From assembly GCA_028275705.1 (NCBI GenBank), contig JAPWUD010000012.1, forward strand, positions 1-46,123: a DNA stretch of 46,123 bases, in the 5' to 3' direction. Source of the DNA: Desulfurococcaceae archaeon. GTDB taxonomy: Archaea > Thermoproteota > Thermoprotei_A > Sulfolobales > Desulfurococcaceae. This document shows, piece after piece, positions 6,025 through 14,067 of this stretch (positions within the stretch are counted from its first letter, which is position 1; each line of letters opens with the position of its first letter). A program made the translations under genes and the position numbers. Under the pieces are notes generated by a model. The model worked only from the letters and a program-made list of their open reading frames with translations. It was not told the DNA's origin and did no database searches.

Positions 6025-8340
6025 TTAACTACTATTTTTCGCAAAGTAGAGAGAAGCTGCAGCGATCTGTCCAAAAGCTAATCCTCCATCGCCTGGTGGT
6101 ATTCGCCTCGGTAGGTATATCTTTACATCTTCTTGTATTAGTCTATCTCGTAATCCACGGTAGATATACTCATTAACTACTGCCCCGCCAGAGGCTACTA
6201 CATAGTCTACTCTAAACCCCTTCACCCCCCTCAATACTAGCTCCCCGAGGAAGTATCCATAGTTGTAGAGAATGCTCCTCGCAATAGTCTCGCATCCAAG
6301 CCTAAACTTATTCTCCACAACCCAGTCTACTACTCCATCATAGTCTAGCCTCATAACTCCACCCTCCTCTCTAATATTAAAGTCGTCTATTTCCCTAAGA
6401 TCCCCACGCCACGCCTGAGCCTCCAGCCATATTGCTGGTTCACCCTCATAACTCCTCTCCACCCGGGGGTTTAGTAGTGCAGCAATCATATCTAGAAATC
6501 TACCAGTACTAGATGCAGGTGTATACTTCCCTCTCTCCACTAGTTTATAGACAGCTTCTAGTTCAAAATCCAATCGCCTATCTGGGTTTAAACCAATATA
6601 CTTGTAGACCTCCTCTAGGCTGAATCCACGCTGAGCATAGTAGCCAACTACTAGTCTCAGTGGAATTAATGCATCTCTATCGCTTGTTAGTGGAATGGGC
6701 TCAATTGATCCAATCCTCCTAAATCCATAGCTATGCGTATTGAAGTACAGTACCTCAGCTCCCCATATGGTGTTATCAAGCCCCCATCCAACCCCGTCTA
6801 AAGCAACCCCCACTACTGGGCCATCCAAGTTATTATCTATAGCTGCGCCAACCACGTGTGCGTAGTGGTGTTGAATCTCAAATACATCAAGTCCTTTTTC
6901 ACGAGCATACCTTAAACCCAACTGCCTAGAGTATAGTCTCGGGTGGATGTCAACAACCACTATTGGTTTAACTAATTCCCCAACATGGTAGTTTCTAACG
7001 AGGAACTCTATGAAGTCTACTAAGTCTCCTTGAGCACTTAGAGAGTCGAGGTCGCCTACATACTGAGTGAGTACTATCTTGTCCTCGAAGCCAACTGCAC
7101 CGGTAGATGATAAATCCCCGCCGAAAGCTATGAATTCCCCGCTAAGGTCTCTGTTAATAGTTATCCATGATGGTGCATAACCCCTACTCCTCCTTAAGAA
7201 TACGTATTCTCCGCTAGTTTTCCTCACCACGCTATCATCTACGCGGTTAACTATCTCTCTATCATGTACTAGGAAGTAGTCTACAATACCGCTAAGCTTT
7301 GATTTAGCGCATTCTTCATCTCTACACATTGGCTCTCCATGGACATTCCCACTAGTCATGATTAAGAACTTATCCCTAGTATTCATTAAGAGCAAGTAGT
7401 GTAGCGCTGTGTATGCAACGAACACGCCTTCATGAGACAACTCTGGTGACACGTACTTTGAGACGGGAGAGTCTGGTTTCTTGGGCAATAGGAGTATTGG
7501 AGCCTGAGGAGACTTCAACAACTCCTCATCACTAGGCTCCATGTAGACTAGTCTCTTAAGGACCCCTGTATCAAGCCCCATTATCGCAAATGGCTTTCTA
7601 GGCCTATTCTTCCTCCTCCTCAACTCCAATACAACATCGTCACTAGTGGCTAGTGAAGCTATGTGGTAGCCTCCAATACCCTTAACCCCAACAATATACC
7701 CCTCATCAATTAACCTCGCAGCCTCTACGATAGGATCTCTAGTTTCAACTACTCGAAAGCCTCGATCTAGTAGTTTAAGCCTCGGGCCGTCAACAGGGCA
7801 GCTAATACCCTGGGCGTGGTACCTCCTCAGATCACCGGGGTCTCTGTACTCTCTTTGGCAATTGTGGCAGAGAATATACTTCCTCATTGCAGTGTTCTCT
7901 CTATCATACGGTGTACTATACATCATTGAAAACCTTGGACCACACCAAGCACAAGAGTTAAATGGATAGAGGTACCTCCTATCACCTGGATCCAAGACCT
8001 CTCTAAGGCAATCACGGCATATCGCGAAGTCTGGGGGTATATTAGACCTTGTGTAAACCCCGCTACTACTTTTCTCAATCGAGAATGAAGAGTATCCTCT
8101 TGGCTCCTCTTCAAGTGCAAACACGTAGTCTATTAATGCAACAAGTGGTTTTTCATAGAACAGTGAAGCAATAAAATCCTCTAAATCACGCTCACACCCC
8201 TCAACCCAAACCTCTACTTCACTACCACCAATATTCCTAACAAACCCCCTGAGGCCATGCCTCGATGCAAGTCTCGCAATAAAAGGCCTAAATCCAACAC
8301 CCTGAACGAGGCCTATTATCAATAAATGTAGCGCCTTCAT
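6025..8340 (-). CDS. hypF: Carbamoyltransferase HypF ([NiFe] hydrogenase maturation)
   Basis: 771-residue HypF, full length for the family. It makes the carbamoyl group that becomes the CN ligands of [NiFe] sites and passes it to HypE. Visible domains, in order: an acylphosphatase domain (residues about 1-85, with GLVQGVGFRPF); a double zinc finger (CRDC...CAWC...CHNC...C); a YrdC-like domain (about 190-370, with KGIGGYH); and a Kae1-like domain (about 385-765) with the metal-binding HHYAH motif and VALDGVGWG. ATG 8340 is preferred, after GAGTGGGG; a GTG at 8355 is in frame. It lies downstream of the moa genes and supports a mature hydrogenase. Confidence 0.95.
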   Translation of the reverse strand: MKALHLLIIGLVQGVGFRPFIARLASRHGLRGFVRNIGGSEVEVWVEGCERDLEDFIASLFYEKPLVALIDYVFALEEEPRGYSSFSIEKSSSGVYTRSNIPPDFAICRDCLREVLDPGDRRYLYPFNSCAWCGPRFSMMYSTPYDRENTAMRKYILCHNCQREYRDPGDLRRYHAQGISCPVDGPRLKLLDRGFRVVETRDPIVEAARLIDEGYIVGVKGIGGYHIASLATSDDVVLELRRRKNRPRKPFAIMGLDTGVLKRLVYMEPSDEELLKSPQAPILLLPKKPDSPVSKYVSPELSHEGVFVAYTALHYLLLMNTRDKFLIMTSGNVHGEPMCRDEECAKSKLSGIVDYFLVHDREIVNRVDDSVVRKTSGEYVFLRRSRGYAPSWITINRDLSGEFIAFGGDLSSTGAVGFEDKIVLTQYVGDLDSLSAQGDLVDFIEFLVRNYHVGELVKPIVVVDIHPRLYSRQLGLRYAREKGLDVFEIQHHYAHVVGAAIDNNLDGPVVGVALDGVGWGLDNTIWGAEVLYFNTHSYGFRRIGSIEPIPLTSDRDALIPLRLVVGYYAQRGFSLEEVYKYIGLNPDRRLDFELEAVYKLVERGKYTPASSTGRFLDMIAALLNPRVERSYEGEPAIWLEAQAWRGDLREIDDFNIREEGGVMRLDYDGVVDWVVENKFRLGCETIARSILYNYGYFLGELVLRGVKGFRVDYVVASGGAVVNEYIYRGLRDRLIQEDVKIYLPRRIPPGDGGLAFGQIAAASLYFAKNSS

Positions 8341-8382
8341 TCCCCACTCTACCACATCGAGAGGAGATCAATAGTAGTGTTG

Positions 8383-9072
8383 CTAGTGCTTACGTCTAGG
8401 TTGTCGAGTCCCCTCCCCTATAACCCAGTATTCTCCATTACTCCTCCTCTCTAGTTTAAACACTGGTACCTCCTTCTTAACCCTCTCTAGTATAGTTCTT
8501 GATGCTTCAAAAGCCTCACTCCTAGATCTCGCTAGAGTGGCTATAACTACCGTGGGCTCGCTCGGCCTCCTAACCCCGATCCAGTGCCATAGTACAACAC
8601 CAATCAATCCATGCTTCTCCGCCTCTTCAAGGGCAATCCTTCGCAGCCGGGATAAGGCAGCCTCTTCAACAGCTTCATAAACCAACTCCTCAACATCTAC
8701 ACCCTCAACTCTCCCCTTAACTAACCCAATAAACAATACCAATGCCCCCACTTCTCGATCAAGCCTTGATAACTCATCTAGGAGTTTATTCAAGTCCACT
8801 CTCTCCTCTCTTACGAGTCTTACATCAATGTATGGAGATCCCCCAGCAAACGGCGGCGTCAGGTAAATTACCTCATCATGGTTAATAATGTATTCTCCAC
8901 TAACAACTCTATCGCCAACAATAGCTATAATCTCCAATTGATCAGGTACGCCATACTCCTCACGTAGAATCCTCACTAGTTCACTAATACTCACCGGCCT
9001 CTCGAATTCCAACTCTACTGTTTCACCTAGATAATCCCTTAGAGCTGAAATTGGTTTAATCCTGATCCTCAC
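8383..9072 (-). CDS. Fused MoaD-MoaE molybdopterin synthase
   Basis: 229 residues combining both subunits of molybdopterin synthase, which adds two sulfurs to cyclic pyranopterin. Residues 1-78 are a MoaD/ubiquitin-like domain ending in PPFAGG, the motif whose terminal glycine is normally thiocarboxylated. Residues 79-229 are MoaE, with the LFIGLVKGRVEG start and the conserved catalytic region PVFKLERRSNGEYWV. Here Gly77-Gly78 is followed directly by Ser79. Free MoaD needs its C-terminus exposed, so cleavage after Gly78 is expected; this has been described for the mycobacterial fusion MoaX. The GTG start overlaps the moaC stop by one base. The pathway product serves the tungsten enzyme at 38137. 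Confidence 0.9.
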   Translation of the reverse strand: MRIRIKPISALRDYLGETVELEFERPVSISELVRILREEYGVPDQLEIIAIVGDRVVSGEYIINHDEVIYLTPPFAGGSPYIDVRLVREERVDLNKLLDELSRLDREVGALVLFIGLVKGRVEGVDVEELVYEAVEEAALSRLRRIALEEAEKHGLIGVVLWHWIGVRRPSEPTVVIATLARSRSEAFEASRTILERVKKEVPVFKLERRSNGEYWVIGEGTRQPRRKH

Positions 9073-9515
9073 TATGAAACCCTCTTAACCTTCTCAACTA
9101 CTCTAATATCATTGATTACTGTGTATGGGTATTGACCCGCCTCATTTTTCTCATACTTCTTCACCATATCCCAAATATTTAGTAAAGCCATTGCAGCACC
9201 TACAAGAGCCTCCATCTCAACACCTGTTTGAGCAGTTGTCTTCACGTTGACATATACTCTTACACCATCATCTAGGAACTCGTAGTCCACCTTGACATTA
9301 GTAATTGGAATATTATGCGTTAGTGGTAGTAGGAAAGGTGAGTTTTTAACTCCATTTATAGCCGCCACAGTTGATACTGCGAGAACATCCCCTTTCTCGA
9401 CAAGCTTACTTTTAATTAACTCAATTGTTTCGCGTCTAAGCCTAATAAACCCAGTAGCAGTAGCCTCTCTATATGAGTAGGGCTTCTCAGTTACATCAAT
9501 CATTCTAACAGACAT
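9072..9515 (-). CDS. moaC: Cyclic pyranopterin monophosphate synthase MoaC
   Basis: 147-residue MoaC, which together with MoaA converts GTP to cyclic pyranopterin monophosphate. Family signatures are MIDVTEKP at the N-terminus, the KGDVLAVSTVAAINGVKN segment, the LPLTHNIPIT metal/active-site motif (about residues 71-80) and TAQTGVEMEALVGA. ATG 9515 has GGTGAT a few bases before it; ATG 9521 and GTG 9524 are alternatives. It overlaps the end of moaA and abuts the moaD/E fusion, forming a compact three-gene pterin operon. Confidence 0.92.
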   Translation of the reverse strand: MSVRMIDVTEKPYSYREATATGFIRLRRETIELIKSKLVEKGDVLAVSTVAAINGVKNSPFLLPLTHNIPITNVKVDYEFLDDGVRVYVNVKTTAQTGVEMEALVGAAMALLNIWDMVKKYEKNEAGQYPYTVINDIRVVEKVKRVS

Positions 9516-9520
9516 AGGCA

Positions 9521-10453
9521 TCACCGTCCCTGTGGTTGGAAATATGGTTTTCTAAGCATTGTTACCTCTCTAAAGGCCTTTATGAGCCCACCCTCATCCC
9601 TCGATTTAACCACATCCACGATCCCCACCTTTGGGTTTTCAACGTATAGACAGGGTTTTAAGTATCCATCAGGTGTAAGCCTAATCCTAGTGCACTTAGC
9701 ACAGAAAAAGTAGTTTCCATAACCAACCACCACCTCCACTCTAATCCCAGAATCCAAGACGTAGACAGGTCTATTCTGAAGCTCCCTATAGTACTTCCCC
9801 ACAGCCCTCTTCTCCAAGTAGTTAATAATTTGATTTATAGACGCATGCTCTTTTCTATAGACCTCCACGGGTACCCCTAGAGGAATTAACTCAATTACAT
9901 TCAAATTCAATCCCTTAGTCTCAGCGAACTCGAGGATTTTTTGGAACTCATCTATATTAGACCTTAAAGCAAGGTAGTTTAATTTAACTCTAATTCCATA
10001 CTCAAGGGCTTTATCAATACCCTCAATAACTCTCTCCAATAGTATTGCTCCACCTGTTATGTATCTATAAACCTCGGGGTTTACTGAGTGGAGGCTAACA
10101 TTGACTCTATCTAATCCCGCATCAGCTAACTCTCTAGCTTTATAAAGTAGTAGAGAGCCGTTTGTAACAAGTGAGACCTCCTCAGCGTATTGCTTAATAC
10201 TGTGTACAATGCTGCCAATATCCCTCCTAACTAGTGGCTCTCCACCGGTTAATTTATAATACTTGATCCCCAGGCCTCTTGCAACACGTGAGATAAAACC
10301 ATAGTCCTCGGGGGTAAATGCGTCTCGTGTAGATGTAAAAACACCCTCTCTATGGCAGAAAATACACTTATAGTTGCAACTAGATGTAACCAGTATCCTT
10401 AAACTATCAATTCTCCTCCCGTACGGATCTATTAGTTGTACTCCACCATCTAT
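9521..10453 (-). CDS. moaA: GTP 3',8-cyclase MoaA, non-canonical start
   Basis: Radical SAM enzyme for the first step of Mo/W cofactor synthesis. The full domain is encoded in one open frame: radical SAM cysteines C26-x3-C30-x2-C33 (SSCNYKCIFCHREG), LTGGEPLVR, and the C-terminal [4Fe-4S] set C-x2-C-x13-C (CAKCTRIRLTPDGYLKPC). No ATG, GTG or TTG occurs in frame before a TTG at 10039, far inside the protein. I propose an ATA at 10453-10451, six bases after a strong GGTGGAGGAGG site, giving about 310 residues. Alternatively an ATG at 10449 in the +1 frame would serve if one base were missing near 10434. The C-terminus lacks the usual Gly-Gly. Function is firm, start uncertain. Confidence 0.8.
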   Translation of the reverse strand: MDGGVQLIDPYGRRIDSLRILVTSSCNYKCIFCHREGVFTSTRDAFTPEDYGFISRVARGLGIKYYKLTGGEPLVRRDIGSIVHSIKQYAEEVSLVTNGSLLLYKARELADAGLDRVNVSLHSVNPEVYRYITGGAILLERVIEGIDKALEYGIRVKLNYLALRSNIDEFQKILEFAETKGLNLNVIELIPLGVPVEVYRKEHASINQIINYLEKRAVGKYYRELQNRPVYVLDSGIRVEVVVGYGNYFFCAKCTRIRLTPDGYLKPCLYVENPKVGIVDVVKSRDEGGLIKAFREVTMLRKPYFQPQGR

Positions 10454-10524
10454 TTTAATCCTCCTCCACCTAGTATCTATAACAAGGTTATTTTTAACTA
10501 TTACCAGTATGCGTGACTCTACCC

Positions 10525-11412
10525 ATGAAGCCCAGCATTGAGTGCTTGAGGTGTTTAATAACTACGAGGTTGAGGGAAGTAGAGAGATCTAGATTGGTAG
10601 ACAGCGAAAAACTATTCATCGCGAGGAGAGTAGTAGAAGAGATAATTAACAACTTCAACTTTGAAATAGAGCTGACGAAGTTCGCTACGTGGATTTACAA
10701 GTACCTAGTATCCATGGCGCCTGATGTAGTCGAGTACTATAGGCAATTAAAATCCGCATCTAATAGAATAGCGTTAAAAGCAATCAAGGAACACGAGGAG
10801 CATGCAGAGGCTTTAAAAGACTTCGAGAAGTTTAAATACCTAGTCAAATTATCCGCAACCGCTAATTTACTAGACTATGGAGTGGCAGAACACTCCCCCA
10901 TAGAAAACCCACTATCCCCAGACATTGTAGATAAATGCAGTGTTGCAGTTGACCACGTTGATAAATTATATAGTAAAGTATCTCGAGGAGGACTTAAAAT
11001 AGCGTGGTTATTCGACAATGCAGGTGAGGCGATATACGACTCACCACTACTAGCTGAATTAAGGAAGCATGGTAATTACATAATTGGATTCCTCAAAGAC
11101 GAACCAGGCTTCCAGAACGATGTAACAATAGACGATGCCCTCTCGATCGGGCTGGATAGATTGCTAGATGAAATGGTAGTTTATGGTTCTTCGTCAACAA
11201 TACATCTCGATAGTATTAGTGAGGAAGCACGTAGAGCAATAGAGAAAGTGGATTTATTGATCGCTAAGGGTATGAGTAATTATGAGTATTTAAGCGAGGT
11301 AGAAATAGGTAAACCAATATGCTTTATACTCATACCAAAGTGCGATGTAGTCGCGAGATCCATTGGTGGAGACTCCAAGGGGAAAATAGTGGTGTTGTGC
11401 CGGGGTTTGTAG
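10525..11412 (+). CDS. DUF89 family protein (ARMT1-like damage-control phosphatase)
   Basis: 295-residue DUF89 protein. The signature parts are IECLRCLITTRLREVE at the N-terminus, the central metal-site region WLFDNAGEAIYDSPLL (about residues 170-185), and the C-terminal DLLIAKGMSNYEYLSE stretch (about 250-265), in which Asp and Asn residues would coordinate the metal. Characterised DUF89 proteins are metal-dependent phosphatases acting on sugar phosphates or damaged phosphometabolites; the archaeal substrate is unknown. ATG 10525 is preferred over GTG 10513. A TATA-like element near 10488-10497 would give an essentially leaderless transcript. The alkyltransferase gene begins at the next base after its stop. 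Confidence 0.8.
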   Translation: MKPSIECLRCLITTRLREVERSRLVDSEKLFIARRVVEEIINNFNFEIELTKFATWIYKYLVSMAPDVVEYYRQLKSASNRIALKAIKEHEEHAEALKDFEKFKYLVKLSATANLLDYGVAEHSPIENPLSPDIVDKCSVAVDHVDKLYSKVSRGGLKIAWLFDNAGEAIYDSPLLAELRKHGNYIIGFLKDEPGFQNDVTIDDALSIGLDRLLDEMVVYGSSSTIHLDSISEEARRAIEKVDLLIAKGMSNYEYLSEVEIGKPICFILIPKCDVVARSIGGDSKGKIVVLCRGL

Positions 11413-11793
11413 TTGCGGGGTTTAATAGTGTTCTCTGTGAAGAACAACAAGTTGGTTGTTGAGAAAGCTTCAATGAGGGATATCTGTGAAGTTGTTTATG
11501 CACTAGTGAGTCTTATCCCACAGGGTTGCGTAGTGAGTTATAGTTGTATAGCTAGGATTCTAGGCACTACTCCAAGACTTGTAGCGTGGTGTCTTAGGAG
11601 GAATAAATTATTGATTGCTATACCATGTCATAGAGTAGTATATAGTGATGGTAGAGTGGGAGGATACACGGGGGCTTCTGCTTTATTTAAGAGGCAGTTA
11701 CTCGAATACGAGGGTGTATTGTTTGAACCTAGTGGTAGAGTATCTAGGGGTTGCTTCCTAGACCTCGAGAAATATCTTGGTTTAAAACACTAG
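11413..11793 (+). CDS. ogt: O6-alkylguanine-DNA alkyltransferase, C-terminal domain only
   Basis: 126 residues, consisting almost only of the DNA-binding/active-site domain. The acceptor motif IPCHRVV is intact (Cys about residue 75), preceded by the IPQGCVVSYSCIARILGTTPR helix-turn-helix and followed by GGYTGASALFKRQLLEYEGV. This enzyme removes alkyl groups from O6 of guanine by stoichiometric transfer to its cysteine. The N-terminal ribonuclease-H-like domain of 150-175-residue homologues is reduced to about 25 residues. The TTG start directly follows the TAG of the DUF89 gene. Its own stop shares a CTAG with the stop of the convergent HTH gene. Confidence 0.88.
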   Translation: MRGLIVFSVKNNKLVVEKASMRDICEVVYALVSLIPQGCVVSYSCIARILGTTPRLVAWCLRRNKLLIAIPCHRVVYSDGRVGGYTGASALFKRQLLEYEGVLFEPSGRVSRGCFLDLEKYLGLKH

Positions 11794-12134
11794 ATTTCAC
11801 TCACGACTTGCAGAACCGTTTTATATACTGTTTCATTACTTGTTATTCTCCTACATATTACACATGGATCGAATGGAAACCCCTTCTTCAAGTCCTCAAT
11901 GTAGTCATCCAGTATCTTCTTCAACCCGGGGTTTCTCTCTAATACTACAATGCAGTGTATAGGCCTCCTACCTGTAACTATGTAGTTTACTGCAGGTTGC
12001 TTCATTCCAAGTATTTTCGCAACTTTTAGCTGCGAGTATCCATGTTTTCTAACTAGTGTGCAAGCTATGTAGGCCTTGATCGCCGGCAGTATTTTCCTAA
12101 CGTATGTTTCGCAGTATGCTTTAACCGTGGACAT
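11790..12134 (-). CDS. COG2522-like helix-turn-helix regulator
   Basis: 114-residue DNA-binding protein. A helix-turn-helix is clear at about residues 38-60 (YSQLKVAKILGMKQPAVNYIVTGRR). The C-terminal part has a DPCVICRRI Cys-x2-Cys motif and a long helix, the pattern of a small archaeal regulator family that I match to COG2522. The frame stays open upstream to 12497, but only as antisense of moaB. The ATG at 12134 has GGTG directly before it and fits the family length. Divergent from moaB with an 82-base gap, it could control moaB or itself. The target is unknown. Confidence 0.75.
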   Translation of the reverse strand: MSTVKAYCETYVRKILPAIKAYIACTLVRKHGYSQLKVAKILGMKQPAVNYIVTGRRPIHCIVVLERNPGLKKILDDYIEDLKKGFPFDPCVICRRITSNETVYKTVLQVVSEI

Positions 12135-12180
12135 CACCAATAACAAAGTTATTACAGGGGAATTAATATTAAAAAGAGAC

Positions 12181-12210
12181 TTATATATCAATAAACGAGT
12201 TATAGGAGTG
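12181..12210 (+). promoter_or_regulatory. TATA box and ribosome site deciding the moaB start
   Basis: TTATATATC (12181-12189) lies about 28-36 bases before a TTG codon. GGAGTG (12205-12210) sits six bases before that TTG (12217). Together they argue that moaB begins at 12217 and not at an upstream ATG in the same frame. Confidence 0.5.
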
Positions 12211-12216
12211 TCTGCA

Positions 12217-12726
12217 TTGAGCAGTAGTAATGGTAATTGTATTAAAGTAGTGGTTGTAAGTGATACATTAATAGCTGGTAGGGGAGTTGATGTTAGTGGA
12301 GAAGTTGCATTAAGTACCCTTAGTAATAAGGGGTACTGTGTAACCGGTAAGGAAGTAGTGGGGAATTCATATAGAGATATATTGAGAGCTCTAAGAAACT
12401 CAAAGGAGAGAGTAGTAGTATTTCTAGGTGGAACAGGGCCAAGCCCAAGAGACATAACAGTAGATGTAGTGGAGTCAACTGCGTGGAGGTGCCTCACGGG
12501 GTTTGGTGAGTTATTTAGGCAACTCTCATATCAAAAAATAGGGGCAAGAGCTATATTATCAAGAGCAACACTATGCATAATGCACGATGGAAAAACAGTT
12601 GCAGTGCTTCCAGGCTCGCCTGATGCGACAAAACTAGGAGTAGAGATCCTAGCGGAGATCCTAAACCACCTACTGGAAGAGGTAGATAGATTTGAAGGCC
12701 CCCATAAAACACCATCAACTAAATAG
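12217..12726 (+). CDS. moaB: MoaB/MogA-like molybdopterin-binding protein
   Basis: 169 residues with the MoCF-biosynthesis fold. Family landmarks are VVVVSDTLIAGRGVDVSG at the N-terminus (the usual S-D-x-x-x-x-G start), VVFLGGTGPSPRDITVDVV in the middle (the GGTG-x-x-x-x-D-x-t motif) and VAVLPGSPDATKLGVEIL near the end. Archaeal MoaB adenylates molybdopterin before metal insertion by MoeA. The TTG start is supported by a TATA box and GGAGTG site. The 3' end overlaps the HAD gene by 35 bases. It belongs to the pterin pathway encoded elsewhere in the window. Confidence 0.88.
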   Translation: MSSSNGNCIKVVVVSDTLIAGRGVDVSGEVALSTLSNKGYCVTGKEVVGNSYRDILRALRNSKERVVVFLGGTGPSPRDITVDVVESTAWRCLTGFGELFRQLSYQKIGARAILSRATLCIMHDGKTVAVLPGSPDATKLGVEILAEILNHLLEEVDRFEGPHKTPSTK

Positions 12727-13444
12727 CCGGTTCACTATAGGGTTCGACGTCTGGGGCACGATACTCGACCTCGATAGAGTCCTTGATTTAATAGCTCTAG
12801 AGGCAGCTGAGTATATTGGAGGAGTATTACCGGAGATCAGGGAGAAAGTAATTAGAGTTCATGGAGAAGCCAGGAAGCTTAGGAGAAGAAACCCCAATCT
12901 CTCCCCACAGGCTCTACTTGAAGCTTCGAAGAAGATTATGGCTGAGGCATTCAACACCTCGCCTAGCAGGATTGACGAGATTATTAGGAATGCTTTTGAG
13001 AGAGCTGGCGAGAGCTTATTGTTCCCCGATGTGCCCCCCACTCTAAGTAAGCTATCTGAGATGGGGCTCCCCATGGGTATAATTGGGAACGTTTTATTCT
13101 GGCCAAGTACTTATACGAGGATCCTCTTAGAGAGAACTGGTGTTATCAGCTTCTTCGGTGAAATCGTTTTTTCAGATGAAGCCGGCTTCTCAAAGCCTGA
13201 TCGCCAGATATTCCTCTACTTCGCGGAGAAGACTAATACCGACCCCTCCAACTTAGTTTATGTTGGAGACAACGTTGTGGAGGACATTGGAGGTGTTTTA
13301 TCAGCAGGCGGCTTCGGGGTATTAATATCTAGGAGAGCCTCATCGAGTAGACTGATTATTCCTGATTTAAGAGTCGCACTAGTACGTGACCTACGCGAGT
13401 TAATAGAAGTAGTTGGAGTCTTAGACAGATATAGGGGAGAGTAG
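12692..13444 (+). CDS. HAD superfamily hydrolase
   Basis: 250-residue phosphatase-like protein. Motif I is FDVWGTILD (catalytic Asp about residue 19; the usual second Asp is replaced by the D-x-W-G-T form). Motif II is probably GIIGNVLFW, with Asn where Ser/Thr is common. Motif III is FSKPDRQIF, with the Lys, and motif IV is YVGDNVVEDIGG. A helical cap lies at about residues 25-120. The N-terminal start is a TTG inside moaB. Substrate cannot be told from sequence. The gene runs directly into the DUF447 and beta-RFAP synthase genes, so a role in cofactor precursor dephosphorylation is possible but unproven. Confidence 0.82.
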   Translation: MKAPIKHHQLNSRFTIGFDVWGTILDLDRVLDLIALEAAEYIGGVLPEIREKVIRVHGEARKLRRRNPNLSPQALLEASKKIMAEAFNTSPSRIDEIIRNAFERAGESLLFPDVPPTLSKLSEMGLPMGIIGNVLFWPSTYTRILLERTGVISFFGEIVFSDEAGFSKPDRQIFLYFAEKTNTDPSNLVYVGDNVVEDIGGVLSAGGFGVLISRRASSSRLIIPDLRVALVRDLRELIEVVGVLDRYRGE

Positions 13445-14067
13445 TGGAGCTTTACATAAGGGATGGGGTTTTATACGAGGGGTTAATTAGTACTACTTAC
13501 CGTGGAGAACAATACTTTGCACCCATTGGATTTATAAAAAACAATAATAGAGTTTTCATTAAGGTCTATAAGGGGGGTTTACTGGAGGAAGTTGTTTTGA
13601 ATACTTCATTATTTGCTTTAAACATAGTCTTCAAACCCGATTACTACGCAGCTTTTTCCCTCAAAAAAGAACTTGGAGGTGAGATTGTTTCTTCAAAGAC
13701 ATGGATTAGGGAGCACCAACCCTTGCCCATATTAACCGATAGCCTCGGATACCTTATATTAGTAAAGGAAAATATTGTTGACAATGGTGAATACTACGAT
13801 GTTGAATTTAGAATAATTGATCAAGGGGTAAATAGCGAAGCATACATAGAGCCCTACTCAAGGTGCTACGGATCCATCATTGAGATCCTAGTATATGCAA
13901 CCAAGATAAAAGCACTGAGAAGTAGAGCACAACGCGAAGTACTCTCCAAGTTCATCGAATACATTGATTTTAATAAGAATACTGCCTATAAGACGTGTAG
14001 TCAGGAGTATAAATCCCTCGTGGATAAGATACTTCGGTGGATCCGTGAATGGCTGGGAGAAGAATAG
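13444..14067 (+). CDS. DUF447/COG2457 family protein (flavin-reductase-like fold)
   Basis: 207 residues, matching the DUF447 family: an N-terminal YEGLISTTYRGEQYFAPIGF motif (about residues 10-30), a conserved GGLLEEVV and NIVFKPDYYAAF region, then a helical C-terminal third. Members have a split-barrel fold related to FMN-binding flavoproteins, and their function is not settled. The GTG start shares one base with the HAD stop, and the end overlaps the beta-RFAP synthase gene by 19 bases. Association with methanopterin-type genes is known for related COGs in methylotrophs and archaea, which fits this pairing. The specific role here is inference. Confidence 0.72.
   Translation: MELYIRDGVLYEGLISTTYRGEQYFAPIGFIKNNNRVFIKVYKGGLLEEVVLNTSLFALNIVFKPDYYAAFSLKKELGGEIVSSKTWIREHQPLPILTDSLGYLILVKENIVDNGEYYDVEFRIIDQGVNSEAYIEPYSRCYGSIIEILVYATKIKALRSRAQREVLSKFIEYIDFNKNTAYKTCSQEYKSLVDKILRWIREWLGEE

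Noticed and set aside
12076-12216. Longer MoaB beginning at an ATG at 12076
   Set aside because: The N-terminal extension overlaps the divergent HTH gene and lies upstream of the TATA box at 12181-12189; the conserved MoaB fold begins after the TTG at 12217.
12135-12497. Upstream extension of the HTH gene to a 235-residue protein
   Set aside because: The extra part is antisense to moaB, has a low-complexity Thr/Leu/Pro-rich translation, and the internal ATG at 12134 has its own GGTG site and fits the family length.
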